From Nostoc sp. FACHB-892 (GTDB taxonomy: Bacteria; Cyanobacteriota; Cyanobacteriia; Cyanobacteriales; Nostocaceae): a stretch of DNA of 64,000 nt. The first letter of the stretch is position 1, and every line of letters begins with the position of its first letter. Position numbers and translations under genes: made by a program. The notes beneath the pieces are model-generated. The model did not search any database and was not told the DNA's origin. It saw only the letters and a list, made by a program, of their open reading frames with translations. The stretch is taken from positions 1-64,000 of the forward strand of contig NZ_JACJTR010000011.1 of the NCBI RefSeq assembly GCF_014698795.1. The letters run 5' to 3'. Of this stretch, positions 10,296 to 19,725 are shown piece by piece.

Positions 10296-11195
10296 ATGTC
10301 AAAGACAGACCATGAATCTTGCACTGTAGAAAAGGCAATCTTAAAAAGCTTTAATCGTCAATCTTTACTCTGCAATGACAATTCGGGTTGGAGCGGTATC
10401 CGCTTCCAGTTCACTCATAGCATCAGCGCAAGTGCATTGCCAGAAGAGATTGTCTTTCCAGAGAATGCAATTCATATTTATACAGATATGCCGTCTGACT
10501 ACGTTGTGGAAGCGCGAATTAATGGACGGTTGCAAAAAAGCTCCCTTGTTACAGGTCATAGTCTGATCATTCCACGCGGTACAGTTTATTGGCAATCAGA
10601 CACCCATAAAAGCAAAGGCATTACTTTAGGTTTTGACTCCGGCTTTCTTACCCGCACTCTCTCTGAATCGATTGATTTAGGTTGTCTGGAACTGCATCCT
10701 CAATTTCCGACGTTTGACCCACTGATTTATCAAATTGGACTAGCGTTAAAAGCTGAACTAGAACAGAACCGGCATTCTAGCCGTTTATATGCAGAATCTG
10801 CCGCAACGTTTCTCATCACCCATCTTTTCCACCATTACGCACTTCGCAAACAAAAGGAGCAAATCACAACCAATGGTTTACCTAAGTACAAATTACAACA
10901 GGTAATTGATTACATCCACGCCAACCTTGACTGTAATATTGGCTTGACCGAATTGGCTGACTTGGCTCAGATGAGTCTTTCCCACTTCTCGCGATTATTC
11001 AAACAATCAACGGGATACTCACCCCATCAATTTGTCATTAAGTGCCGGGTTGATTGCGCTAGAGAACTCCTCCTCAAAAGTGACTTGTCGATTGCGGATA
11101 TCACTTATAAAGTTGGTTTTGCCAATCAGGGGCATTTAACCAATCATTTTAAGCGGCTGCTTGGAGTCACGCCTAAAGTTGTTCGAGAAAAATAG
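10296..11195 (+). CDS. AraC-family transcriptional regulator
   Basis: A 299-aa protein. The C-terminal ~100 residues form the double HTH of AraC/XylS regulators (LTELADLAQMSLSHFSRLFK, then DITYKVGFANQGHLTNHFKR, ending LGVTPKVVRE). The N-terminal ~180 residues look like a cupin-type sensing domain, including IIPRGTVYW. It lies between NRPS genes and 183 bp upstream of the GFA-family gene on the same strand, so it could control either; the sequence does not decide. Confidence 0.92.
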   Translation: MSKTDHESCTVEKAILKSFNRQSLLCNDNSGWSGIRFQFTHSISASALPEEIVFPENAIHIYTDMPSDYVVEARINGRLQKSSLVTGHSLIIPRGTVYWQSDTHKSKGITLGFDSGFLTRTLSESIDLGCLELHPQFPTFDPLIYQIGLALKAELEQNRHSSRLYAESAATFLITHLFHHYALRKQKEQITTNGLPKYKLQQVIDYIHANLDCNIGLTELADLAQMSLSHFSRLFKQSTGYSPHQFVIKCRVDCARELLLKSDLSIADITYKVGFANQGHLTNHFKRLLGVTPKVVREK

Positions 11196-11378
11196 CCGAA
11201 ACCTGTAAAAAAAGCAAAAACTTGTAAGACTAGATAAGAGTGCGATCGCTACCGTATAAATCAGGATGCACCACAAGTGTAATGAATAAACCCGCGTCCT
11301 AGCAAAGCTGTCTTGAAAAGTTGTTCTTGGAGGAAACTCCGATAATTAGACTTTTCGCTTCCAAGGAGAGATATTTTT

Positions 11379-11792
11379 ATGGCAACAAAATTTACTGGCG
11401 GTTGTCTATGCGGCTCTGTCCGCTACGAATGTTTAGCCGAACCTATTGCAATGGGGAATTGCCACTGTCGTGATTGTCAACGGGCCACAGGAGCAGCCTA
11501 TGCATCTGGACTTCTTGTACCGCAAAGTGCAGTCACCGTCACTGGAGATATTAAATACTATGACGTGATTGGTGATAGCGGAAGTGTTGTTGGTCGAGGC
11601 TTTTGCCCAAACTGCGGTTCCCGATTATTTAGCAAGCCTCCCATCCCTGAGCTTATGGGCATTATGGCAGGGAGTCTCGATGACCCAAGCTGGTTTCAAC
11701 CTGCGATGGATATTTACACAGGTAGTGCCCAGCCGTGGGATTACATGAACCCAGACCTGCCCAAGTTCGCTAAGATGCCACCCAGGCAGTAG
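11379..11792 (+). CDS. GFA-family zinc protein
   Basis: A 137-aa protein of the glutathione-dependent formaldehyde-activating (GFA/CENP-V) fold. Metal-ligand cysteines appear in the usual order: CLCGSV (~9), CHCRDC (~27-32) and CPNCGS (~74). The length is normal and the start has a clear AAGGAGAG SD. Family members coordinate two zincs; true formaldehyde activation is proven for few, so the substrate is unknown. It ends 21 bp from the convergent NRPS stop codon. Confidence 0.88.
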   Translation: MATKFTGGCLCGSVRYECLAEPIAMGNCHCRDCQRATGAAYASGLLVPQSAVTVTGDIKYYDVIGDSGSVVGRGFCPNCGSRLFSKPPIPELMGIMAGSLDDPSWFQPAMDIYTGSAQPWDYMNPDLPKFAKMPPRQ

Positions 11793-11813
11793 CAATAGGA
11801 TGCGTTAATTTCC

Positions 11814-14800
11814 TTAAAATTCCACTTCTTCTCGTTCTTTTTCTGTAGTTCTAGTCTTATCTACACCCTTTGCTGCCCAACGCATTGTATCAACGCACTT
11901 AGCAAGTTGTTCAATAGTTGGTGCTTCAAACAAATTGCGTACAGTTACATCTATTTGAAAGGTATCTCGGATTCGGGAAACTAACTGAGTCGCTAGTAGA
12001 GAATGACCACCCAATTCAAAGAAATTGTCATGAACGCCTATCTGGTCTTTTCCCAGGACTTTAGCCCAAATTTCTCCAAGTAACTCTTCAACTTGCGATC
12101 GTGGTGCTACATAATCATATCTATCGAAAGCTACTATATCTGTTCTAGGTAAAGCACGACGGTCTACTTTGCCATTTGGTGTTAATGGTATTGATTCCAT
12201 AACCAGATATGCTGTTGGCACCATGTATTCTGGTAACTTTTCTTTCAAGTATTTACGTAATGTAGATGCTATATCTAATACTTCTACTACATTAAGAACA
12301 ATATAAGCCACCAAATACTTGTTATCAGGTATGTCCTCATCAGCAATTACTACTGTTTCTCTCACTGCTGGATGTTCACTTAACACCGCTTCAATCTCTG
12401 ATAATTCAATGCGGAAGCCACGAATTTTTACTTGATTGTCAATCCGGCCTAAAAATTCGATATTCCCATCTGGTAAATAGCGAGCTAAATCACCCGTTTT
12501 ATAAAGACGTGTTTTTAAATTATTACTAAAATGATTTGTGAAGAAGTATTCAGCAGTTAATTCCGGGTGATTGAGATATTCTCGTGCTAGACCATCACCG
12601 CCAATATATAATTCTCCAATAACGCCAATTGGCAAAGGTTGTAAATGTGAATCTAATATATAAACTTGTGTATTACTAATCGGGCAACCAATGGGAATAA
12701 ATGTAGCTGATTCTGCTAATTCTTCGATATGATAATAAGATGAAAATGTTGTATTTTCTGTAGGCCCATATACATGAATTAAATGCTTTGGCATACCATG
12801 TTGGAGAATTCTTTTAACCCATCTTATATTGACAGCCTCGCCACCAAACAGTAAATATCGCAATGAAGAAAAAGCTTGAGGAACATCTCTAGCAATCTGT
12901 TGAAATAAAACTGTTGTCAAAAATAACACACTAATTTCTTTTTGTTTTAGCTGTAATGCAAACTCATGAGGCGAAAGGATTACATCTTTGCTAACACCTA
13001 CAAGTTGAGCGCCGTTAAGTAACGCCCCCCAAATCTCGAATGTTGCTGCATCAAAAGAAGTGTTTGAGGCTTGGGCTATCTTATCTGATGGTGACAACTT
13101 TATATAATTTGTATTGCACACTAGCCGATTTACAGCTTTGTGAGTTATGGCTACTCCCTTGGGTTTTCCTGTAGAGCCAGAAGTGTAAATAACATAAGCT
13201 AAATTGTTAGATATAGCGCTACTTTTAAGGTTATTTTTGTTTTCTTGAGTAATAATCTCCCAGTCTTTATCTATGCAAAGAATTGGATTCAAGAAACATT
13301 CAAAATACTTGAGCAACTTTTCTTGTGTTAGCAATACTGAAACCTGTGCATCTTCCAGCATAAACTTTAGGCGTTCTTGAGGATAGCTGGGATCTAAAGG
13401 CACATAAGCTCCTCCTGCTTTCAGAATGCCTAATAAGCCAACTATCATTTCTATAGACTGTGAAATGCAAATACCTACTAATTTTTCTGAACCAACCCCG
13501 ATTTTTTGTAAGTATTGTGCTAGTTGATTGCTACGATTATTCAACTCTTGATAAGTGAGTTGAGCGTTACCAAAGATTACTGCTATAGAATTAGGATGAT
13601 ACTGTACTTGTTCTTCAAACAACTGATAGATACACTTATTATGCGGATAATTGGTGTTAGTATTATTCCACTCCACTAATATCTGATATAGCTCTGCTTC
13701 ACTTAATAGTGGTAAATTTGCAATTTGTTGTTCGGGATTAGCAACAATGCTTGACAACAGAGTTTTAAAATGTTCTAACATCCGGCTAATAGTAGCTTTA
13801 TCAAATATATCTTTGTTGTAAACTATTACGCCACGAAGCCCTTCAGAGTACTCCCAGTTTGCACCCCATAAACTCCTAAAATCATCAGAACACTTCCATA
13901 AGTGTAGTTCTAAATCAAAGCGCGTTTTTTTTAAATCAATACTCATAAAGCTAGGCACTAATCCAGGTAGCTCTAGTGCCGACATTGGGGCATTCTGTAA
14001 ACTAAACACTACTTGGAATAAGGCATGATAGCTCAAATTTCGCTCTGGATGCAGTTCTTCAACTAGCTTATCAAAGGGCAAATCTTGCTGGCTATAAGCT
14101 TCTAGTGTTACCTCTCGGACTCTGCCTAAAAGTTCTCGGAAACTTGGGTTTCCAGCTAAATTACTGCGTAATACTAAGCTATTGACAAAAAAACCAATTA
14201 GACCTTCTATTTCGCTACGATTACGGTTAGCAATTGGCGAACCTACCGCAATATCTTCTTGATGTGTATAGCGGTATAGCAAAGTTTTAAATGCTGCTAA
14301 CAGCATCATAAAAAAGGTTACACCTTCTTGCTGCGAAAGCTTTTCTAATGCATCAGTTAGCTTTTTTGGTAACTCAAAAAATTGTGTTGCTCCTTCATAA
14401 CTTTGTATAGCTGGCCTGACTTTGTCGGTAGGTAAATGCAGCATAGAAATACCATTTAATTGCTGCTGCCAATAAGTTAACTGCGTTTGCAGTACTTCTC
14501 CTTGTAGCCATTCGCGCTGCCAGTGAGCAAAGTCGGCGTATTGGAGAGGCAATTCTAATAGAGGAGAAGGCTGGTTTTGTGCAAAAGCTGTGTACAGTAT
14601 TCCCAGTTCCCGAATCAGCACCCCAATAGACCAATCATCGCAGATAATGTGGTGCATATTCAGTAATAGAATATTTTCTGTCTTAGAAAGGACAAGCAAC
14701 TTCACTCGCAGTAATGGCCCAGAGGATAAATCAAAAGGATGTTCTATCTCTGCGTTAATAATGCTATTTACTTCAACCTCCCTTTCACCATCTGGCAGTA

Positions 14801-15074
14801 GCTGGAGGTCTAATACAAAAATAGGTATTGTTAAGCTGGGTGCAATCGCCTGTAGAGGTTGTCCATCTAACACTATAAATGTAGTGCGTAAGCTTTCATG
14901 GCGATGTAAAATTTCGTTAAAAGTCTGCTCTAGTGCCGTTAAGTTAAGCGAACCTGCTAAGCGAATTACTGTCGGCACATTATAAATAGTATTGTCAGGG
15001 ATCAACTGGTCAAGGAACCATAACCGTTGTTGGGCAAAAGATACTGGAAAGACAAAGACTTCTTCAGAAAACAT
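11814..15074 (-). CDS. NRPS module C-A-PCP, predicted Ile/Val
   Basis: A 1086-aa NRPS with condensation (FVFPVSFAQQRLWF from residue 8), adenylation (YTSGSTGKPKG ~631, YGPTENT, YKTGDLARY, NGKVDRRAL ~965) and carrier (GGHSLL ~1021) domains. The condensation motif reads HHIICDDWS (~141): the Gly of HHxxxDG is replaced by Asp, unlike the two sister modules. The pocket code read by alignment is DAFFLGVTFK, close to published Ile/Val codes. The tail after the carrier domain is charged (TRTTEKEREEVEF) and could dock to a TubC domain. The start lies 8 bp after the stop of the TE module gene, with an AAGGATC SD overlapping that stop, so the two are translationally close and surely co-transcribed. Confidence 0.93.
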   Translation of the reverse strand: MFSEEVFVFPVSFAQQRLWFLDQLIPDNTIYNVPTVIRLAGSLNLTALEQTFNEILHRHESLRTTFIVLDGQPLQAIAPSLTIPIFVLDLQLLPDGEREVEVNSIINAEIEHPFDLSSGPLLRVKLLVLSKTENILLLNMHHIICDDWSIGVLIRELGILYTAFAQNQPSPLLELPLQYADFAHWQREWLQGEVLQTQLTYWQQQLNGISMLHLPTDKVRPAIQSYEGATQFFELPKKLTDALEKLSQQEGVTFFMMLLAAFKTLLYRYTHQEDIAVGSPIANRNRSEIEGLIGFFVNSLVLRSNLAGNPSFRELLGRVREVTLEAYSQQDLPFDKLVEELHPERNLSYHALFQVVFSLQNAPMSALELPGLVPSFMSIDLKKTRFDLELHLWKCSDDFRSLWGANWEYSEGLRGVIVYNKDIFDKATISRMLEHFKTLLSSIVANPEQQIANLPLLSEAELYQILVEWNNTNTNYPHNKCIYQLFEEQVQYHPNSIAVIFGNAQLTYQELNNRSNQLAQYLQKIGVGSEKLVGICISQSIEMIVGLLGILKAGGAYVPLDPSYPQERLKFMLEDAQVSVLLTQEKLLKYFECFLNPILCIDKDWEIITQENKNNLKSSAISNNLAYVIYTSGSTGKPKGVAITHKAVNRLVCNTNYIKLSPSDKIAQASNTSFDAATFEIWGALLNGAQLVGVSKDVILSPHEFALQLKQKEISVLFLTTVLFQQIARDVPQAFSSLRYLLFGGEAVNIRWVKRILQHGMPKHLIHVYGPTENTTFSSYYHIEELAESATFIPIGCPISNTQVYILDSHLQPLPIGVIGELYIGGDGLAREYLNHPELTAEYFFTNHFSNNLKTRLYKTGDLARYLPDGNIEFLGRIDNQVKIRGFRIELSEIEAVLSEHPAVRETVVIADEDIPDNKYLVAYIVLNVVEVLDIASTLRKYLKEKLPEYMVPTAYLVMESIPLTPNGKVDRRALPRTDIVAFDRYDYVAPRSQVEELLGEIWAKVLGKDQIGVHDNFFELGGHSLLATQLVSRIRDTFQIDVTVRNLFEAPTIEQLAKCVDTMRWAAKGVDKTRTTEKEREEVEF

Positions 15075-15082
15075 ATTGATCC

Positions 15083-18000
15083 TTATTTTAAAGTTTGTGC
15101 TTTCTCAATACAGGCTCTTAACTGCGCTGCGAGAACCTGAATATGGGGTTTTCTCAGCATGGTTAGGTGATTGCCAGGAATATGATGAATTTCAGTTCCT
15201 CCCATAGCTAACTTATTCCAACCCATACTCGACTCCTCTTCGGCAATGTTTAACTGAACTTTTGTTCTAAAAAGATTAATTCCCTTAGGGTAGACTTGCG
15301 GAACGTAGTTTAGAACTGCTTGGCTATTGGCGTAAAAAACACGAAGCATAGGAAAAATAGCTGACTCACTTAAAAGCCTTCGCTTGGATTCTTCAGATAT
15401 CAGGTTGAGTGTGGTATCCTCTTTTTGGATGAAATGCGAGAACAGATTTGTTTTGAGCGATCGCATCAACTTCTTAAAATTAGTCAATCGAGAAGTTAAA
15501 CTGTAATTACGGTTCTTACTAGGAGCAGTAATTAGACGCAAATAATCAAGGAAAAAGGGCCACATATATGGCACGACTGTAGTAAAAATAAACTTGAAAG
15601 CATTATTCAAAGAAGGTAGATTGCTCTTAATTGGTGCTACAGTGTCAAGCACAGCAAGTAGAGCTACTTCTTCCCCAGAATTTTGGAGTTGTTGAGCCAT
15701 CTCAAAAGCAACCCAACCTCCAAAAGACCAACCTCCTATAAAATAAGGACCTTTCGGTTGTACTGAGCGTAATGCTTTAATGTAGTGGCTAGCCATATCT
15801 TCAATGCGATTTAGTGGAGTTTCTCCATCAATTCCAATAGGCTGTAGTCCATAAAAAGGTTGGTTTTTCCCCAATTGATGAGCTAATTCATAATAAGGGA
15901 AGACAACACCAAATATTGGATGGACGCAAAAGAAAGGGGGATTTGAGCCATTCGGTTGAATCGTAACCAAAGGAGACCACGCGAGAGAATCTGTTTTAGA
16001 AGATAGATAAATTGCTAAACTTTCAATTGTTTGATTTAAAAATAGATTAGATAAGGGTAAATCACGCTCAAACTGCTTGTTTATCTGGTCTAATAAACGT
16101 ATAGCCAGTAGCGAATTTCCTCCCAAATCAAAGAAGTTATCATGAATACCTGCATTCTCAACATTAAGCACTTCAGCCCAGATTTTTGCCAAGGTTGACT
16201 CAGTTGGAGTACGAGGAGCAACAAAAGCTTTATCTATTGAGCGGCTCTGACTATCAATCGCTTTTAATGCATAATGATCCACTTTGCCATTAGCCGTTAA
16301 CGGCAGAGAATCCAGAAGTACAAAAGCTTTTGGTATCATGTATTCTGGTAATTTTTCTTTTAAGAATTGACGTAGTTCAATAATTGTTTGCTCCTGGGAT
16401 GACTTAGAAACAATGTAAGCTACTAAATGCTTGTTATCATATAGATTACCTTGAGCAATTACAATTGCTTTTTCTACTTTATTATGCTGTCTTATAACTG
16501 TTTCAATTTCTGATAACTCAATGCGGAAGCCACGAATTTTTACTTGATTATCAATGCGGTTTAAAAACTCGATATTACCGTCTATTCGATATTGGGCTAA
16601 ATCACCCGTCTTGTAAAGCCTTGCTCCCTTTTTACCATTAAAAGGATTGGGAATAAATTTTTTAGCAGTTAATTCAGGGCAGTTTAGGTAGCCTCGTGCT
16701 AACCCATCACCAGCGATATATAATTCGCCTAAAATTCCAACTGGTACAGGCTGTAAATGCTTATCTAATATATAAATTTCAGTGTTAGCAATTGGGCGGC
16801 CAATAGGCGGTTTTTCACTCACAGATTTAATTTCCGCAACGGTTGACCAAACGGTTGCTTCAGTAGGCCCGTAAGCGTTAAAAAACTTACGGCTAGGATT
16901 CCACCAACTTTTTACTATATTCTCAGAACATGATTCACCCGCACTAATAATAGTTTGTAATGCAGGTAATGATTCTGTAGGTATAACTGCTAAAACCGCA
17001 GGCGGAAGGGTAACGTGGGTAATAGATTTTTCACGTAATAGTTGGAGCAAAGCTTTTCCAGATATAAGGCATTCTTTATTTGTTAAATAAAGGGTTGCTC
17101 CTATTCCCAATGCCATGACAATCTCAAAAATTGAGGCATCAAAACTTAGTGATGCGAATTGCAGAATGCGGTTACTCGGTTGCAATTTAAAAACCTCAAT
17201 CTGATCTGCTAGCAAATTAGACAATCCTCGGTGTTCAATTAAAACACCTTTTGCCTGCCCTGTTGAGCCAGAGGTATAGATGACATAAGCTAAGTTTTGA
17301 AATGTTAGGTAACTCTTTGGGTTTTCTTGGCTATGTTGTGTAATAGCTGCCCAATCTTTATCTATACAAATAATTTGATTCGAGAATTTTGTAAAATTTT
17401 GAAGTAATTTTTCTTGTGTAAGCAATACTGAAACTTGTGCATCTTGCAACATAAAGTTAAGACGCTCTTGAGGATAGCTGGGATCTAAAGGAAGGTATGC
17501 ACCGCCAGCTTTGAAGATGCCTAATATGCCAATTATCATTTCTGGCGTTCGCTCCACACAAATACCAACTAAAGATTCAGTTTGTACACCTATTTTTTTG
17601 AGATAATGTGCAAGTTGATTGCTACGTATATTTAACTCTTTGTAGCTGAGTTGTCGATTACCAAATACTAGTGCGATCGCATCGGGACTTTTTTCAACTT
17701 GTGCTTCAAACAACTGATGAAAACACTTACCATCTGGGTACGTTTTCTTAGTGTTATTCCAATCAATTAATAACTGCTGTCGTTCTCCTTCAGTAAGCAA
17801 AGCTAAATCTGAAATACGCTGTTTTGGATTGGCAACAATACTTTCTAACAGCATTTGGAAATGCCCCAGCATTCGCGTAATGGTGCTTTGATCGAATAAA
17901 TCGGTGCTATACACCACTTCCCCTTTGAGAGTTTCCAAGTCTCGCCACAGATGGAACTCTAAATCAAGCTTTGCAATTTTACTGTCGAAATCGAATAACG

Positions 18001-19201
18001 AAAGCTTCAACCCAGGTAACTCTAGTGCTTCAATGGGAGTATTTTGCAGACTAAATACGACTTGAAATAAGGGATGGCGGCTCAAATCTCGCTCTGGGTG
18101 AAGTTCTTCCACCAGCTTTTCAAAGGGCAAATCCTGATGAGTGTATGCTCCCAAAGTTACCTCTCGCACTCGATTTAATAATTCTCGAAATGTCGGGTTC
18201 CCTGATAAATCGCTACGTAGCACCAAACTATTGACAAAAAAACCAATTAATCCTTCTAGTTCGCTACGGTTGCGATTAGCGATCGCTGAACCTACTACAA
18301 TATCCTCTTGCTGCGTATAGCGATAAAGCAAAGTCTGAAACGCTGCAAGCATTGTCATGAACAAGGTTACATCTTCTTGGTAGCTAAGTGTCTCTAGCGC
18401 TTGAGTTAAGAAGTGTGGTAGTTCTAAAAATTGTTTTGCACCCCTATAGGTTGGAACTACTGGTCTTACTCGATCGGTGGGGAGATCCAGCACCGAAATC
18501 CCGTCTAATTGCTTTCGCCAATAAGCTAACTGCGTTTGTAAAGGCGAACAGCCGTTTTCCCCCACTGCTTGCAGCCACTCCCGTTGCCATTGAGCGAAAT
18601 CTGCATACTGAATGGGTAATTCTGGCAGAAGCGTAGACATCAGACATCCCTTATCTTCTACAAAAGCTTTATATAATATCCCCAGTTCTCTAATCAGCAC
18701 CCCAATTGACCAGCCATCGGCAACAATGTGATGTAAATTTAGTAACAGCACATATTCTGCTTCATCTACTTGTAGGAGTTTCACTCGCAGCAATGGCCCG
18801 GTGGTGAGATTGAAAGGATGTTGAGCCTCTGCGGTTGCAATGCGCCGTACTTGTATCTCACATTCTTGATCGAAATTGCGTATATCTATTAAGGGAAGAG
18901 GTATGGTTAAGCTAGGTGCGATCGCTTGCACTGGTTGCTGTTCTACGATCACAAACGTAGTGCGTAAGGTTTCGTGGCGACGAACAATTTCGTTGAATGT
19001 CTGCTTTAAAGCGGTAAAGTTGAGGGAACCTTTCAGGCAAAGTGCTGTTGACACATTGTAAAATGGATTGCCCGATGCTAATTGGTCGAGAAACCACAAT
19101 CGCTGCTGGGCAAAAGAAGTAGGGAAGACAAAAACCTCTGTTTCATCAGAAAAATTCAGTTCTTCATCAGCCGTGAGGCTACTGAAAATATACTGGCTCA
19201 T
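15083..19201 (-). CDS. NRPS termination module C-A-PCP-TE, Phe-like
   Basis: A 1372-aa NRPS. Condensation (HHIVADG ~158), adenylation (YTSGSTGQAKG ~645, YGPTEAT, NGKVDHYAL ~969), carrier (LGGNSLL ~1029) and type I thioesterase (GWSFGG ~1154; His in PGNHLTML ~1344). The A-domain code reads DAFTIAAVWK, closest to Phe-type codes but not an exact match to one I know, so an aromatic or bulky hydrophobic substrate is only a tentative call. The TE releases or cyclises the product, which makes this the last module although it is the first gene of the operon. I chose the ATG at 19201 (MSQYIF); the open frame extends to 19324 but that part looks unlike protein. Confidence 0.93.
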   Translation of the reverse strand: MSQYIFSSLTADEELNFSDETEVFVFPTSFAQQRLWFLDQLASGNPFYNVSTALCLKGSLNFTALKQTFNEIVRRHETLRTTFVIVEQQPVQAIAPSLTIPLPLIDIRNFDQECEIQVRRIATAEAQHPFNLTTGPLLRVKLLQVDEAEYVLLLNLHHIVADGWSIGVLIRELGILYKAFVEDKGCLMSTLLPELPIQYADFAQWQREWLQAVGENGCSPLQTQLAYWRKQLDGISVLDLPTDRVRPVVPTYRGAKQFLELPHFLTQALETLSYQEDVTLFMTMLAAFQTLLYRYTQQEDIVVGSAIANRNRSELEGLIGFFVNSLVLRSDLSGNPTFRELLNRVREVTLGAYTHQDLPFEKLVEELHPERDLSRHPLFQVVFSLQNTPIEALELPGLKLSLFDFDSKIAKLDLEFHLWRDLETLKGEVVYSTDLFDQSTITRMLGHFQMLLESIVANPKQRISDLALLTEGERQQLLIDWNNTKKTYPDGKCFHQLFEAQVEKSPDAIALVFGNRQLSYKELNIRSNQLAHYLKKIGVQTESLVGICVERTPEMIIGILGIFKAGGAYLPLDPSYPQERLNFMLQDAQVSVLLTQEKLLQNFTKFSNQIICIDKDWAAITQHSQENPKSYLTFQNLAYVIYTSGSTGQAKGVLIEHRGLSNLLADQIEVFKLQPSNRILQFASLSFDASIFEIVMALGIGATLYLTNKECLISGKALLQLLREKSITHVTLPPAVLAVIPTESLPALQTIISAGESCSENIVKSWWNPSRKFFNAYGPTEATVWSTVAEIKSVSEKPPIGRPIANTEIYILDKHLQPVPVGILGELYIAGDGLARGYLNCPELTAKKFIPNPFNGKKGARLYKTGDLAQYRIDGNIEFLNRIDNQVKIRGFRIELSEIETVIRQHNKVEKAIVIAQGNLYDNKHLVAYIVSKSSQEQTIIELRQFLKEKLPEYMIPKAFVLLDSLPLTANGKVDHYALKAIDSQSRSIDKAFVAPRTPTESTLAKIWAEVLNVENAGIHDNFFDLGGNSLLAIRLLDQINKQFERDLPLSNLFLNQTIESLAIYLSSKTDSLAWSPLVTIQPNGSNPPFFCVHPIFGVVFPYYELAHQLGKNQPFYGLQPIGIDGETPLNRIEDMASHYIKALRSVQPKGPYFIGGWSFGGWVAFEMAQQLQNSGEEVALLAVLDTVAPIKSNLPSLNNAFKFIFTTVVPYMWPFFLDYLRLITAPSKNRNYSLTSRLTNFKKLMRSLKTNLFSHFIQKEDTTLNLISEESKRRLLSESAIFPMLRVFYANSQAVLNYVPQVYPKGINLFRTKVQLNIAEEESSMGWNKLAMGGTEIHHIPGNHLTMLRKPHIQVLAAQLRACIEKAQTLK

Positions 19202-19725
19202 AACAATATCTTTGTTAAAAAAGAGTACGAAGACAGAGGGCTGATGTAGTAAAGTTATTTCTTCTACAACGATCGTGCATTCGCTAAAAGTAACCCATAT
19301 TTGACATCTTATACTGTAGATCATGCCTGCGATCGCAGATAAATGCTACAACAATAAGCTAATAGAAAATCGATATGAGAGTTTCACAAAAGATGCTTTA
19401 AGTAAATATACACGCTGATATAAATAAATTTATTCATTTTGGTAGATGTAGCTATTTGCTATTTTTCGTAAATTTATGATGCTTAAAATATCTTGTAAAT
19501 AGACTTGTTAACATATTTATGAGTCCAACAGAATAAGGACGCTCTCAATATTGTAAATTAATAATATAAAAATTTTATTAGTGTCCGAAATCCAAAACAC
19601 TTCTTTTCATAGTTAATCTAAATAAATATATAAGCTTTAATCTTGAGATTAAGTTATATAAGTTATTTTTAAACACATCTTCAGATTCGTTATTAACAGT
19701 AAAATTATCTCTTGGTAATTCCTTT
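19202..19725. other. AT-rich divergent promoter region
   Basis: About 520 bp between the divergent NRPS operon and glgX. It is very AT-rich from about 19380 onward and contains one HIP1-like GCGATCGC near 19329. No gene, repeat or terminator was found. It must contain the promoters of both flanking units, but no -35/-10 pair stands out. Confidence 0.5.

Noticed and set aside
15083-19324. Start of the TE-module NRPS at 19324
   Set aside because: The first 41 residues look non-coding and the ATG at 19201 begins the conserved domain region at the expected distance.
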